This document shows, piece after piece, positions 1 to 11,000 of a stretch of 64,000 bases of DNA. Source of the stretch: Campanula takesimana. Taxonomy: Eukaryota > Streptophyta > Magnoliopsida > Asterales > Campanulaceae. Positions within the stretch are counted from its first letter, which is position 1. The number at the start of each line of letters is the position of its first letter. Below the pieces are notes generated by a model. The model saw only the letters and a program-made list of their open reading frames with translations. It had not been told where the DNA came from and ran no database searches. The stretch lies in NCBI GenBank assembly GCA_026119855.1, contig JAOWBW010000038.1:1539824-1603823 (forward strand). The letters run 5' to 3'. The translations under genes were made by a program, and so were the position numbers.

Positions 1-1460
1 TGTAATGGAGTTTTATACTTCAATTTTTAGACAAGTCCATTTCTAGATTTTTATTTGTCATAGGCTGAGATTTGTTCGGTTTGTCCCTCAGCGGTTTGGT
101 CGTTCAAACCGCACTTTCTGCCATATTCAGGCCTCCTGCATGGAGCCGCATTGTTCATGAAACCGCGTTCTGCAGATTCAATGAAACCACATTTCAAGAC
201 CTTTATGGAACCGCTCCAGCTTGGTTGGCAGAACCGCAGAGCGTTTATTGAAGAATTCAAGTATTGTCATTTATTTCTTGATATAAATATTCCCTGTACA
301 ACCATAAAGGAATATTTTATGATTTGACATATAACTTCGAGTTAACTTGGAGTTTTTGCAAGGAATGTCGGTTTTGTCCAGTAAATTCAAATGTTTACCG
401 TTAGTCATTTCTCTGCAACAAAGGACAATGTCAGGTAGTGATGTTACAACTACCTAGGACTACAAGACAAAACAAATGACGACAATGACAGCTCAAACAA
501 TGGGATTTTGACAGCAGCTGTACCTTCAATATTTGGAAAAGATTATTGTCCAACGGTTACAAGACTGCTCTCACTATAAATAGCCTTCATTTTTCAACAA
601 TGAAGGTTGCTGAGCTTTCAAGAGAGAAAATTCCCAAATGTTCAAAAGTTTGCTTTAAAGATTTTCCCCAGAAATTCAAACCTCCATAGATCTCCTTAGC
701 AAACCCAGAATTCTTCATCAAGCTTCAAGCCAAGCAATCTTCATTTCTCAGCCTTGTATCACGAAAGATTTCATGATGCTCATCTTCATATAGATCTTTA
801 GAGCATTTGATTTCTTTCCCCCACACACACACCCGAATAGTATGATCATATAGATTATACCATTCAAAACACTGGTTTTAAGAATAACTTTGATAGGTTA
901 GATTGTATGTTTAGATTTTAGATTCATCTTTGTAATCTTGTAAAAGCTCCTCTAAATTAACACGAGTCTAGTAGCTATTAGAAAATCCTAGACTAACCAT
1001 CTTGGTAGAGGACGTAGTTCATTCAAGAACGAACCTCTCTAAATTGGTGTGTTTGATCTTTACTTTCTGTCTTGTTCTTTATTTTTATGTTTGTGGTTTC
1101 TCACAAGTTCATCTATGAAATGATCAGAAAAATGACAAGTGTTTCCTTTGATCTTTAAGTTATAATTATCTTGTGCATCATATTGTTTTTCAACCCCGTC
1201 AAGCCGCACAACTCTTTATCTATCAATTTTAGCCAAACCGCAAATATCAATTTTAGCCAAACCGCAAACCTCCGATGTGCATTTTATTAGTCCGGTTTTC
1301 TGCTTTGAATCGCAATTGGCTAAACTGATAAGTACAGCAGTTGGCTAAACTGATAAGTACACGGTTGGATTTTATAAGGGTATTTTCGAAAAACTTGAAA
1401 CCGCTATTCACCCCCCCCCCTCTAGTGGTTCTATACCCTTGTTGCCCTCTGGGACCAACA
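1..1460. repeat. Probable partial LTR-like repeat
   Basis: No gene is seen. A TATA-like box (ctataaatag) lies at 574-583 with transcribed-leader-like sequence after it. A run of 10 C at 1411-1420 comes before tctagtggttctataccc, and the block ends in gggaccaaca at 1451-1460, which resembles the right end of a plant LTR. No primer-binding site follows, so this could be a solo or 3' LTR whose left end is outside the window. Short direct repeats occur inside (tttagccaaaccgcaaa twice near 1229-1267; ggctaaactgataagtac twice near 1317-1362). The classification is inference. Confidence 0.35.
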
Positions 1461-2479
1461 ACTTCAATTTAAACACAAGAATACTAAGAACAATGGACGA
1501 TTCTTAGGATTTAATGATGTTTTTGGAATGTAAATTATACTAGAGTATGTTAAATAAAATCTGGATGTCTAAACTACTGAATTCTAGTCTTTTATATAGG
1601 CCTTGGACCAAGAGTTGCACCATTTCCCGGACATCTCTTTGAAAAGGTGCCTTTTGAAAATCTGAGAAAAGTGCCTGTACACAGGCTCTGCACAGCCGTG
1701 CAGCTCGGCCATGTCAAGAGGGTAGAGTGGTCGTGCAAGGTTTACAGAATGTTTGTTGTTTTTCGCTCTTTAGTGCACGGCCGTGCAAGCCATAACACTC
1801 AGCCGTACACTTCTTGTGCCGCTCCAAATCTTTATTTTTCTTGTGCCCAAGCATTCCCTCGTGCTCCCTTTTGTTCCTCCTTCCTTCCACATCAAATCCA
1901 ATGCGATTTTTACTCAAAAAAAAATGTACTTAAAACCTGTTCAAAACAACATTCTACCACCAAGCATCAAATCCGCATAATAAATGTAAAAATGAACTAA
2001 ATTTATCTATTTTTAAATAAAACTAAGTTTAAAAAAGAAGATATAATTAGACTTAAATGACTATAAAATAATCATATAACACTTTCCTATTTTATTTTTT
2101 ATTCTCATAACACATACTCACTCCACTATCAATATTATACTCCATTTGTTCCATTTTAAATTTTAAAAAAAACTTCATTCACGAAAATAAGGAGAAATTA
2201 TTTTATTAAAGTATTATGAGTATAAATAATAGAGTACAATTATTGGTGGAGCAGGAATAGTAAATAAATTAGTTTATGTAAGTATGAATGTATGCCAAAT
2301 GAGTCTCATAAATTAAAAAAAATAAAAAAAAATTACCATTTTAAGCAGGACACTTAACAATTTTTTGTAATTTCAATAAGCAAAAAAGAGTATTTACATT
2401 TTTCTTTTAATTCACGCACGTTCAGTTAGTAAACCTTGTTACTGTTATGAGAGAGGGAGTGGTTAAATTTATCAAAGGG
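1461..2479. other. AT-rich intergenic DNA
   Basis: I see no gene or recognisable element. Open frames of 65-117 codons at 1647-2000 show no codon bias, domain or splice context and look like chance. Confidence 0.5.
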
Positions 2480-2660
2480 TAAATATAAAGTCACAAAAAA
2501 GTACCATAAAATGTGGCTTACAAAATGATGTGTCAAAATTATATTCGTGTTTTTTATTAGAGTGTGCCGGGTCCACAATCGATGCAACCAATAAAATATC
2601 TCCACCTCATTTTATATCCAACATTTTGTAAACTTCTTTTATTCCCCAAGCATTGCCCTT
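2480..2660 (+). repeat. Copy 1 of a ~165-bp repeat family
   Basis: It shares its layout with 2960-3140, 3195-3353, 41291-41445 and, inverted, 24985-25130: taaatataaagtyac, then acaaaatgatgtgtca, then ttagtgtttttaatt, then a tgtgccgggtccacaatcg core, then ataaaatatc and a ttttgta end. It has no coding potential. It is probably a MITE or other short non-autonomous element; I do not recognise the family. Confidence 0.6.
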
Positions 2661-2752
2661 TATCAAATTACTACACAACAACAATAACACAGTCAAACTA
2701 CAGTTCAAGTAGGTATGCAAATTCAGTCCCGATCTCGGAAAAGGACAGAATA

Positions 2753-3160
2753 CTCCCTCGGTCTTATATTACTATTAAATGTGAGTGTACGGGGATTAAA
2801 AAAATATATTAAAAATGTAAGTATTGTGAGTGGGTAAAATAGAAAAAATAAATAAGTGGATAGTTGTTATGAGTGGATAAAAGGGAAAGAAGTGAATATT
2901 TTAAATAAGTAGCAATAAGTTTGGTTGCTCAAAATGAAAATAAGTAGCGATAAGTACAGTAAACATAAAATTACAAAAAGTGTCACAAAATTTAGTTTAC
3001 AAAATGACGTGTCATGATTTTGATTAGTGTTTTTAAATTGAATGTGTCGGGTCCACAATCGATATAACCAATAAAATATCATCATATCATTTTGTATCCA
3101 TCTTTTGTGAACTTATTTTATGCCCCTAGCATTTCCCCGATAAGTATGGGACGGTAGGAG
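2753..3160. mobile_element. Stowaway-like MITE containing repeat copy 2
   Basis: TA then ctccctcggtc at 2751-2763 and gggacggtaggag then TA at 3148-3162 are degenerate Stowaway (Tc1/mariner-type) inverted termini with TA target sites. The interior holds copy 2 of the ~165-bp repeat (2960-3140), so the 408-bp length reflects an insertion. Confidence 0.55.
2960..3140 (+). repeat. Copy 2 of the ~165-bp repeat family
   Basis: Contains acaaaatgacgtgtcat, attagtgtttttaaattg, gtgtcgggtccacaatcg and accaataaaatatc in the same order and spacing as the copy at 2480. Confidence 0.6.
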
Positions 3161-3194
3161 TATTAAGAGTACTAATAAAAAAAGAATGAGAAAT

Positions 3195-3353
3195 AATAAA
3201 GTTACAAAAGATGGCTACAAAATGTAGTTTACAAAATAAGGTGTCATAATTGTGTTAGTGTTTTTAATTAGAATGTGCCGGGTCTACTATCGACTGACTT
3301 GGTCAGTGAAATAACGACACCCCATGTTGTATACTTCGTTTTTTTTGTAAGCC
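3195..3353 (+). repeat. Copy 3 of the ~165-bp repeat family (diverged)
   Basis: Contains aataaagttacaaaag, acaaaataaggtgtcat, gttagtgtttttaatt and gtgccgggtctactatcg. The right part diverges. It ends about 160 bp upstream of the glutaredoxin start codon, so it probably lies in that gene's promoter region. Confidence 0.5.
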
Positions 3354-3513
3354 TAAAAAAGGAAAGGGAGAGGAGGGGAGACGGTGGTCAACGTTTGGCG
3401 AGACACCAAGCATAAGCCAAACTCAAACACCTGTTCTCTTCTCTTCCTTCTCCATCTACTCCTATATGGGTTCCGTGTTGGGCAGAGGCGGCAAAAGCAA
3501 AGAAGAAATAGAA

Positions 3514-6500
3514 ATGGCGCTTTCCAAAGCTAAGCAAATTGTTACCTCCAATCCCGTCGTCCTCTTCAGGTCTATCTCCTGCTTCTTCACTGCTTATTTG
3601 ATTTCCCCCTGCAATTGCAAACCCTAGTATTTTTGTTCTCCAATTTCCGATTTCATAGAAATTATACCCCTTATATTCATATGTTATTCCTACCGTTTCA
3701 AAGTTTTGATTTGAATTTCTCCAACTACAACTGTTTTTAGCTTGCAAATTGGGAATTGCTCACTCTGTTTCAAAATATATGTAAGTTTTAAACTTTTTCA
3801 CGCATATTAAGATATGCAATAAATACATATTAAAAAAAATTGTCTTACCCCTAAAAAAAATTCAATTAACTACTCCATCCGTTTCATGATACATGACGTT
3901 TTAGGAGCAATTTTTTGTTCCAAAATATTTGACGTTTTACTATTACCAAGAAAGAATTACTCTTGTTTACCTATTATACTCTTATTCATTAATTGTGAAT
4001 TATTTCTTGTATAAGCATTTAAATGCCTAGGTAATTGGATACTTTTAGGGGTACATATGTCTTTTTAATATGTATTAATTGCATTTCTTAATATGTGTGA
4101 AGAAGTTTAAAACGACATGTATTATGAAACGGAGGGAGTATGCAATTAAATTAAATGCTTAAACAAGAAATAGGTTGCAATTAATAATGAATGAAGGTAT
4201 AGTTGGTATATAAGAGTAAAAATGTCTCGAAATAAGTAAAACGTCAAGTATTTTGGAACAAAATTAACTCCTAAAACGTCATGTATTTTGAAACGGAGGG
4301 AGTATACTCTTGATATCTTTTTATCTAACTGAGAACGTTACTTTATGTGCCTCACTCTGGAACTATGTGATTTTGGGAGTAAATAATTCTCAAAGTAGCA
4401 GACATGAATCTGCCTCATAGTACAAGTATGTTGCTTATCCAAAATCTCGTTTAGGACTAACATATTAGCCAGCACTAGTTGATTTGAATAGAAGTTCGAT
4501 GCTCAGGTCAGGAATGTAATTTACATACTAAGTACTTGTTTGGTAGGCAATAATCATGATTCATTTTCGTACTATCTTAGGATGGATTTTCTTTTGCCCT
4601 AGTGACAGGGATGGAATGGGCTTTTTGCATACCGAAACTAACCAAGTCAATGATCTTTTGAATTGGGCTCTTTCCAATTTGTCCATCAGAAAATTATCGG
4701 CTTTCTGTCTGTTTATTATGTTACTCCCCCCCCCCCCCCCCCCCCCCCCCGCGCGGTCCCAAAAATGATCTTCCCCCATTTGACTATTCAAACTTTTTAA
4801 GGATATGAACACTTGCTTCATTAGCCGTTGTTTATGCACTTTGAGTCCAAATTATAGAAATGGGAAGAACTTTTTGGGACAATGAAAAATGACAAATGGG
4901 AAGATCATTTTGGGTTGGAGGGTGTACTAGCTTCGGCATTTACTTAAGATGATGTAGTTTGTTTCCGGTGGAGGTACTTTAGGGCTCATAAGCACATGCG
5001 TGTAAACCACTGGCCCATAGTTGTGAAAGGCTAGCACCTTCCTCGCCCGCCTCGCCTTTTTGGCGCCTTTAGGGTCGACCGCCTTTTGGTTTTATGGCGG
5101 GCTGTTGTGCACCTTTTTTGGCCCAGGCGATGGCTAACTTGGTTATGGCAAGAGGTGTGAGACATCCGCCTTTGTCAAAAGGCATAATAGGCGTATGTGT
5201 AACATTTAACTGTGTCATTTTGTAATTTTAGTTTTAATGTTTTAACTTAAATGTTTTGTTTTAGAAAAACATGGGATAAAGATAGCATGTGGTTTGCGTA
5301 AGAAACAAAAATAGCCCGTGCGATAAACTACGAATTAGAACGACGACTAAGAAGTGTGCAAAAACACTACCGATAACTTGCTTTATTATTATATTTAAAT
5401 GTGGGTTTGCAATTTTTATTATGTTTACTAATTTACTTTGTTTTTTCTCTTTACTTTGGGTCTCCTTTGGTTATTTGAAATTTAAATCATCTCTTATATT
5501 CATCTTCACGTATGGAATATATATTAGCTTAATTACATTATTCTCGTTTTTATCATGCTTTGAAATTTATTTATTCGCGCTTTGAAACGAGTACTTGTTT
5601 ACTAATTTGAACGTCAAATGTGTCTTTTGTCTTAGACTTCTCTATTTTAGGTTTTTAGTTGTGTTAAGTTGCTATTACGTGTGAAATTGTGACGTTTATT
5701 AAATGCGAAATTCTTGTTCATAACATGGTTAAGCTTTGTTTAATATGTGTTAAATATATATCATTATACTATATTTTTTTGTTCTATTTAACGCCTTGCT
5801 CGCCTTTCAACCGCCTCGCCTTTCGCCTTTTCTAGGAACCTCTCGCCTGCCTTGCGCCTTTCGCCTTTAACAACTATGTACTGGCCTTTATGATACTCCG
5901 TAGTAATACGAGTATTTAATTAGAATTGGTGTTTGGCTTTAGATTGTAGTGTGATTTGCTTGCCATAGATTCTGTCTTACTGAAACCACAAGAAAGAATC
6001 ATTGAACCTTTTCATTATGCGGTCTTACAAAACATCTTTCTTCTGGCAGTAAAACCTACTGTGGATACTGCAACCGGGTGAAACAGCTTTTCTCGCAGCT
6101 AAATGTAAGCTACAAGGTTCTTGAATTAGATAAAGAAGGTAGGTTTTCTCCATTGATTTATTGTTCTCCAATTAATAGCCTGATTACTTGAAACTTTTGG
6201 ACTTTATGTCGAGTTTCTGAGTGTTGAATAATAATGTTGCTCAATTCCGAATGCTCGTGGTTGATGGTAATGAGAATATCATAGAGAGAGTTGATTTGGG
6301 TATCGTATCTTTGCGGCCAAGGGGAGCGGAGGATTCATTTTCTTCTTTGTTTATATTTTATTTTGTGTTCTCATTATGGGGAACAAGGAGTTATTTGCAT
6401 GAGATAATAAACCTCAGATATTAATTGCTTATATTCTGGATAATTATGTTGAAAGACCTAACAATCCTTTTACTGATTATCCTAAAGGCGATGGAAGTGA

Positions 6501-6752
6501 AATTCAGTCGGCACTAGCTGAGTGGACAGGGCAGACGACTGTGCCAAACGTGTTCATTGGCGGGAAACACATTGGTGGCTCTGATGGTATTTACCGCCCC
6601 TCTGCTTTAATTTTGTATTAAATCTCTTCATTTTATCGCAACTCTTTTTTTCTTTCAATATTGCAGCGGTTATGGAGAAACATCAAGCAGGAAAACTTGT
6701 GTCGTTGCTCACTGAAGCAGGTGCTATCGCCAACAACTCTGCTCAACTGTAA
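3514..6752 (+). CDS. CGYC-type glutaredoxin (class I, GRXC1/C2-like)
   Basis: Thiol-disulfide oxidoreductase that uses glutathione; CGYC-type members can also bind a [2Fe-2S] cluster. Exons 3514-3569, 6050-6138, 6488-6586 and 6667-6752 have GT-AG junctions and together give 330 nt, 109 aa. The start is the first ATG of the leader exon; the protein opens MALSKAKQIV, as short cytosolic plant glutaredoxins do. Visible features: active site KTYCGYC (residues about 20-26), the WTGQTTVPNVFIGG glutathione-binding loop with its TVP, and the HIGGSD motif. The usual GGCD cysteine is Ser here. The last exon ends AGAIANNSAQL. No signal or transit peptide is visible, so a cytosolic place is inferred. Intron 1 (2.5 kb) holds two Stowaways and an hAT-like element. 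The leader at 3390-3513 is GC-richer than its flank. Confidence 0.93.
3873..4138. mobile_element. Stowaway MITE in glutaredoxin intron 1
   Basis: Inverted termini ctccatccgtttcatgatac and attatgaaacggagggag are flanked by TA (3871-3872, 4139-4140). 266 bp. The sequence at 4141-4303 is a partial related copy ending in gtattttgaaacggagggag, so two copies abut. Confidence 0.85.
4724..4924. mobile_element. Stowaway MITE with expanded poly-C terminus
   Basis: Same subfamily as 14573-14749 and 33844-34023: interior aaaatgatcttc, ttgactattcaaac and atgaacacttgcttc. The right end gatcattttgggttggag is followed by TA. The left terminus, expected to read ctccctccgtccc, has become ctc plus a long C run (4726-4750, 25 C) and gcgcggtccc. 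The terminus has been remodelled by homopolymer expansion. Confidence 0.8.
5016..5878. mobile_element. hAT-like non-autonomous element in glutaredoxin intron 1
   Basis: Terminal inverted repeats catagttgtgaaaggc and gcctttaacaactatg, with GC-rich cgcctcgcc-type subterminal repeats at both ends and an AT-rich centre. Flanked by cactggcc (5008-5015) and tactggcc (5879-5886), an 8-bp target duplication with one mismatch, as expected for hAT. 863 bp, no coding region. Confidence 0.75.
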
Positions 6753-7071
6753 GCAGGAAGAACCACCCAAACCGAGCCAATTATGTGTATGCTCTGCTGT
6801 CTAGAAGCAGCTGGTTGTTTCGATCCGTGTAACCACAAAAACTAAAATGAAATAAATTTGTAGGGGCAATGTATTTGTGTTGAGCTCCTGTAGATTAAAC
6901 TATGTTAATGACTAGTATGCTTCTGCCTTCTGGCCTGTGAATGAATGCCATCACATTTCTCCATTTTATTTCCTACTCCCTGCGTCTTTCCTTTTCATTT
7001 TAGTAGGTCCAAATTAAATGTCGACTCTTTCGTAGGCGAAATCCTCTGTATCACCGCGTTTATGTACCACA
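6753..7071. other. Glutaredoxin 3' UTR and flank
   Basis: The first 150-200 bases after the stop are probably 3' UTR (aaaatgaaataaatttg near 6845 is a possible polyadenylation region). Nothing else is seen. Confidence 0.5.
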
Positions 7072-7349
7072 TTGTATAATCGTGATCCAACAATTATAAA
7101 TTATTGTATAATCGTGATCCAACAATTATAAATTACTGGGGGTGATATCATCATATAATTTCGTCAATAATACATATAATCGTGATCCAACAATTATGAA
7201 TTACTAGGGGTTATATCATCATATAATTTCGTCAATTTCGTCAATAATACATATAATCGTGATCCAACAATTATGAATTACTAGGGGTGATATCATTATA
7301 TAATTTCGTCAATAATACATAGTCGTTGAATTACTAGTGGTACTCAATA
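7072..7349. repeat. Tandem repeat, about 4 imperfect units
   Basis: The core ataatcgtgatccaacaatt is followed by atgaattactaggggt, atatcatcatataatttcg and tcaataatacat. The first unit is truncated, and one unit carries an extra tcaatttcg. Confidence 0.85.
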
Positions 7350-7356
7350 GTTGGTA

Positions 7357-7620
7357 TTCCCTTCGTCCCAGAGTATATGTCCACCTTTCCTTTTTAGTAT
7401 GTTCCGTCCCAGAGTATATGTCAACTTTCTAAAATGACAGATTTTTTACAATTCATCTCACTCATTCTCTCTCCTATTTACTTTTATACTCACAACACCA
7501 ATTAACTTAGTATTCATTCCCACTCATTCTCTTACTTTACTTTTACACTCACAACACTTCTTCCATTTCTTAATCTCCGTACAAATGAGAAGGTGGACAT
7601 ATACTATGGGATGGAGGGAG
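7357..7620. mobile_element. Stowaway MITE
   Basis: Left end ttcccttcgtcccagag repeats itself once inside (cgtcccagagtatatgtc). Right end gacatatactatgggatgg plus agggag, TA on both sides. 264 bp. Confidence 0.75.
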
Positions 7621-8053
7621 TATAAGATATTTTGTCTCTTCCTTTAGACCCATACTATGTTAAGCCTTTTAAATAAAGATTTTTTTTTTCCGTTCAATTT
7701 TGTCATTACCAAAAAACAAATCTATCCTTCAATAATAATTTATCTTTTTGTACATAACTTTAACACAAACTAGTATTCCCACTAAAAGAAAACTGAAGGA
7801 AAAAAAAAAGTTTAGATTACAAAATTCCCTCCTTATCTAGACATTTTCAGTAAAGTAAATGTGGGGGGGGGGGGGGGGGGGGGGGAGGGGAGGACTTGAA
7901 CTAAGGCCGAATTGGACGCAAAACTTCGCCATTGCCTCTGGTTTTATTCTGTAAAACAATTCTGGTCTACAAAATCATCCTCTGTTATGTTCATTCAGGC
8001 CGGGGATTTCAATACAGTATCTTCTTTTACCTTCTGTAATGTTCGATAGGCGC
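7621..8053. other. Intergenic DNA with 23-G run
   Basis: AT-rich sequence between the glutaredoxin and PAT1 genes, converging on the 3' end of PAT1. A run of 23 G at 7863-7885 is the main feature. No gene is seen. Confidence 0.5.
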
Positions 8054-11000
8054 TCAATAAGAAAAAAGACGTTCAATCAAGGGACAAAAAGGCTTTAAAT
8101 TGATTACCCTTACATTGGAAATATGTATCCATTGATCAAGAGTCTTGATAGCTTTTCCAGATAATTGTGTTTCACGAGCCAGAGCCACTCCTTCAGCCAA
8201 GCTCTTCACGAGTCCACTAACTAAGAGTGCTGCTGCCGCATTTAGTATCTGTTAATCGTTAAAATTAAAAAAAAAACCATGAGAAGTACTCTGTAAACAA
8301 AGCCAGATTTGAGATGGAATAAGTGAAACTAAGGAGAGATTGCTGCAGTGAATGTGGTTTCCTGGGAATCTGTTTATTCATTCTGTGACCAGCAAGAATG
8401 GTAGGAAAGCACGTAGAGCAAATTTGATAATTTTAATGCGATTTTAGGTCTGCTGGTCAAACTTTTAAAGACACCCAAATAGATCTCAGAAAAGAACCCC
8501 CCCCCCCCCCCCCCCCACACGCACACCAAAAAAAAAAAAAAAAAAAAAAAAACTTACAAATGCATCAGCAATGGATCCTTTTTCTCCTGATAACACACGT
8601 CTTAGCATGTCAGCGTTATATTCTGGACCTCCACCTCGTAAGTCATCTACTGTACATCGTGGGATCCCATAGTCCACTACCAAATATCATCATTCTTTTC
8701 GTGTTAGGATAATGAGTTTGAAGTAAAGTATTCACGATATGCTAATGAATTTGCAATTTCACTCCACAAAATGTTACTCTCTCTGTCCTGGAAAGTTTGT
8801 CCCGTTTTGACATTTTAATGGTCAACATAAATGAACTTTGACCAAACATTGATATTTATCTAATCATTCTAGAGAATTCTAAAGATTATAATTGACAAAT
8901 CATTAAGTGGTTTATCAATAACAAAATTTAAAATTTTATTGTGATCATTAAATTGACACCAATTCTTGGTCAAAGTTTATTTATGTCGACTATAAAAAGT
9001 CAAAATGGGACAAACTTTCCAGGACAGGGAGAATTTGCTATAACCAATTTCACAAAGTTGCATAAAATGCTCACACGCACAATGAATTATTGTCGTAAAA
9101 TAGTACTCCCTCCGTACCAGAATAAATGTCACAGTTCACAAGTCATATTTTAAAGCTTTTTGTTAAGTTTCCTTGATTGCCCCAATACATTTAAATTATG
9201 ACAAACTAAAGTGGAAAGTAGGACATTTGTTCCGGGTTGGAGGGAGTATCAAACATTATTCCAAGATAGAGGCAAGAAAGATACGTGGATCAAATGAGAA
9301 CTTCTCAATGTTATCTGAGGTTACGTCAAGGATTAACCCGGGACCTGTTACATCAATTAAGAACGTTTTGCTTGAGAAGATGATAATTAGAAAGCATAAA
9401 TTAGGGTAATGGAACTCGAATAATCAGTATAAAACGGGCTTTTCTGAAAATTGGCATACTGGGTGATATTAAGAGGATCTTACCAAGGGGACTCATTTCA
9501 TCCAGGCCCTCAGAGTGAACGACCAGTGCTCTTTTCATGCCAAACCGTTGAAGTGCTTTTGCCATTTTATGAACCTGCCCATCAATTTTTTTGGTCATTT
9601 GCAAGCTCAAATATTCGGGACTATTATGGGAAGTCGGTTATAATCAAATAGGGGGCAGACCTCACCTTACAATCAGAGGCAAAATCATAAAACATCATTC
9701 ACTAAACAATGATAGCATGAATGGATAGAGATCAAATTAAGCACTAATGTTTCTTGTTAACTAGACTAAAACTACAGGTTTAGCCAGCCCATGTCATTGA
9801 AGAACTTCCTGGCAATAAGAAAAATAATTTATGAAATCCTTAAATTATCAGTAACAGAAGCGAAAGTATCAGAGCAATGCATCAATGGATTAGACCAGTG
9901 GCGCCTTCATATGTCGAATACAAAAGTGATGGCATTGTTCAGAGGTTTTTATATGAAATATCAAGGTCAGTTTCTACGTAAGTTTCCAGGGTGAGACTTC
10001 TATCCACTGTCAAATTTTGTGAATGTGGTCCGGTCAGCTTTCAAACTTATAGTGATAACCCACCAGACCTACTCTTCCAAGCTACAAAAAAATGCCCGTT
10101 CCTATATAAGTCATCCACAAAGTTCTTTTCAACTTTCTGTATGTAGACAAGCAATGCACGTTTGTTTGGATCTTACAGTTATCACTTTTCTACTATTGGC
10201 TCAATATGCAGTTACAAAATGCCGAAACTCTCAACTTCTATCTCTACACCTATTGTCTAAAGATTTGCTATTTCTAATATAGTAAATATAGTAAAGGTAA
10301 ATCAGAGAGATCACTTGGTCTTTTTTTTTTTTTCCTCTGGTTACCTGGAATACTAGTAAGCGCTAGCATTATACTGAAGTATTGCCTGGTGTAAACATTT
10401 CCGACAGAAGCTGCATGGTGATGTCAGCTTCACGATATCTAAAGCTAGTACAAATCGTTAATATACGACTTGTCTACGTATGAGGCCTGAATAGATAGCT
10501 AGGTATTTCCAATCAGTCAACACAGCATTACTTTCTGAGCCAGCTGATTTCAGTTGTTAACTGGATTTTGATCAACCTCTCAAGAGCTGCAAAGCAGCGG
10601 CATAAGAGAGGTGCGTCAAAAAAACTTACACATTATAAGATCTATGTTTGTCCTCATAAAGATTCTAGACAATATCCATGGTCGAAGATAGCTTCACCAA
10701 ATTGATGAAGACTAGGTACTAAAACATACTAAATGGATTATTAAAAAGCATATCTTGGATAGAGTGAGCATGCCAAACTCACCTTTAGCCAGCTGCAAGA
10801 ATAAAGTAATGCATTTTCTGACACTATTTGAAAGTCAGAAGTTTTGTTTACACAGCATTTTAGAACGTTCAAGCCACTGACAAGCACATATTGAATCTTC
10901 ACCAAGACCACCAGCACAGATAATGTATTCATCAACCAACTATCAACTATTCTAACAAATATTTGGAGTTTTGGGGAGGTGAGTTTTGGGGAGGTGGGCA

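Noticed and set aside
1..30. acttcaattt near 18-27 and again at 1461-1470 as a target duplication of the first LTR-like block
   Set aside because: The left copy is not followed by a TG terminus, so the match is probably coincidence.
1647..2000. 117-codon frame on the plus strand
   Set aside because: No domain, bias, splice context or paralogue; probably chance.
7072..7349. Regularly spaced repeat resembling a CRISPR array
   Set aside because: Units are contiguous, imperfect and AT-rich in a plant nuclear context; an ordinary tandem repeat.
8486..8683. Poly-Phe/Gly C-terminus as part of PAT1
   Set aside because: It is read-through of exon 8 into the intronic T and G runs; a clear GT donor ends the exon at 8558.
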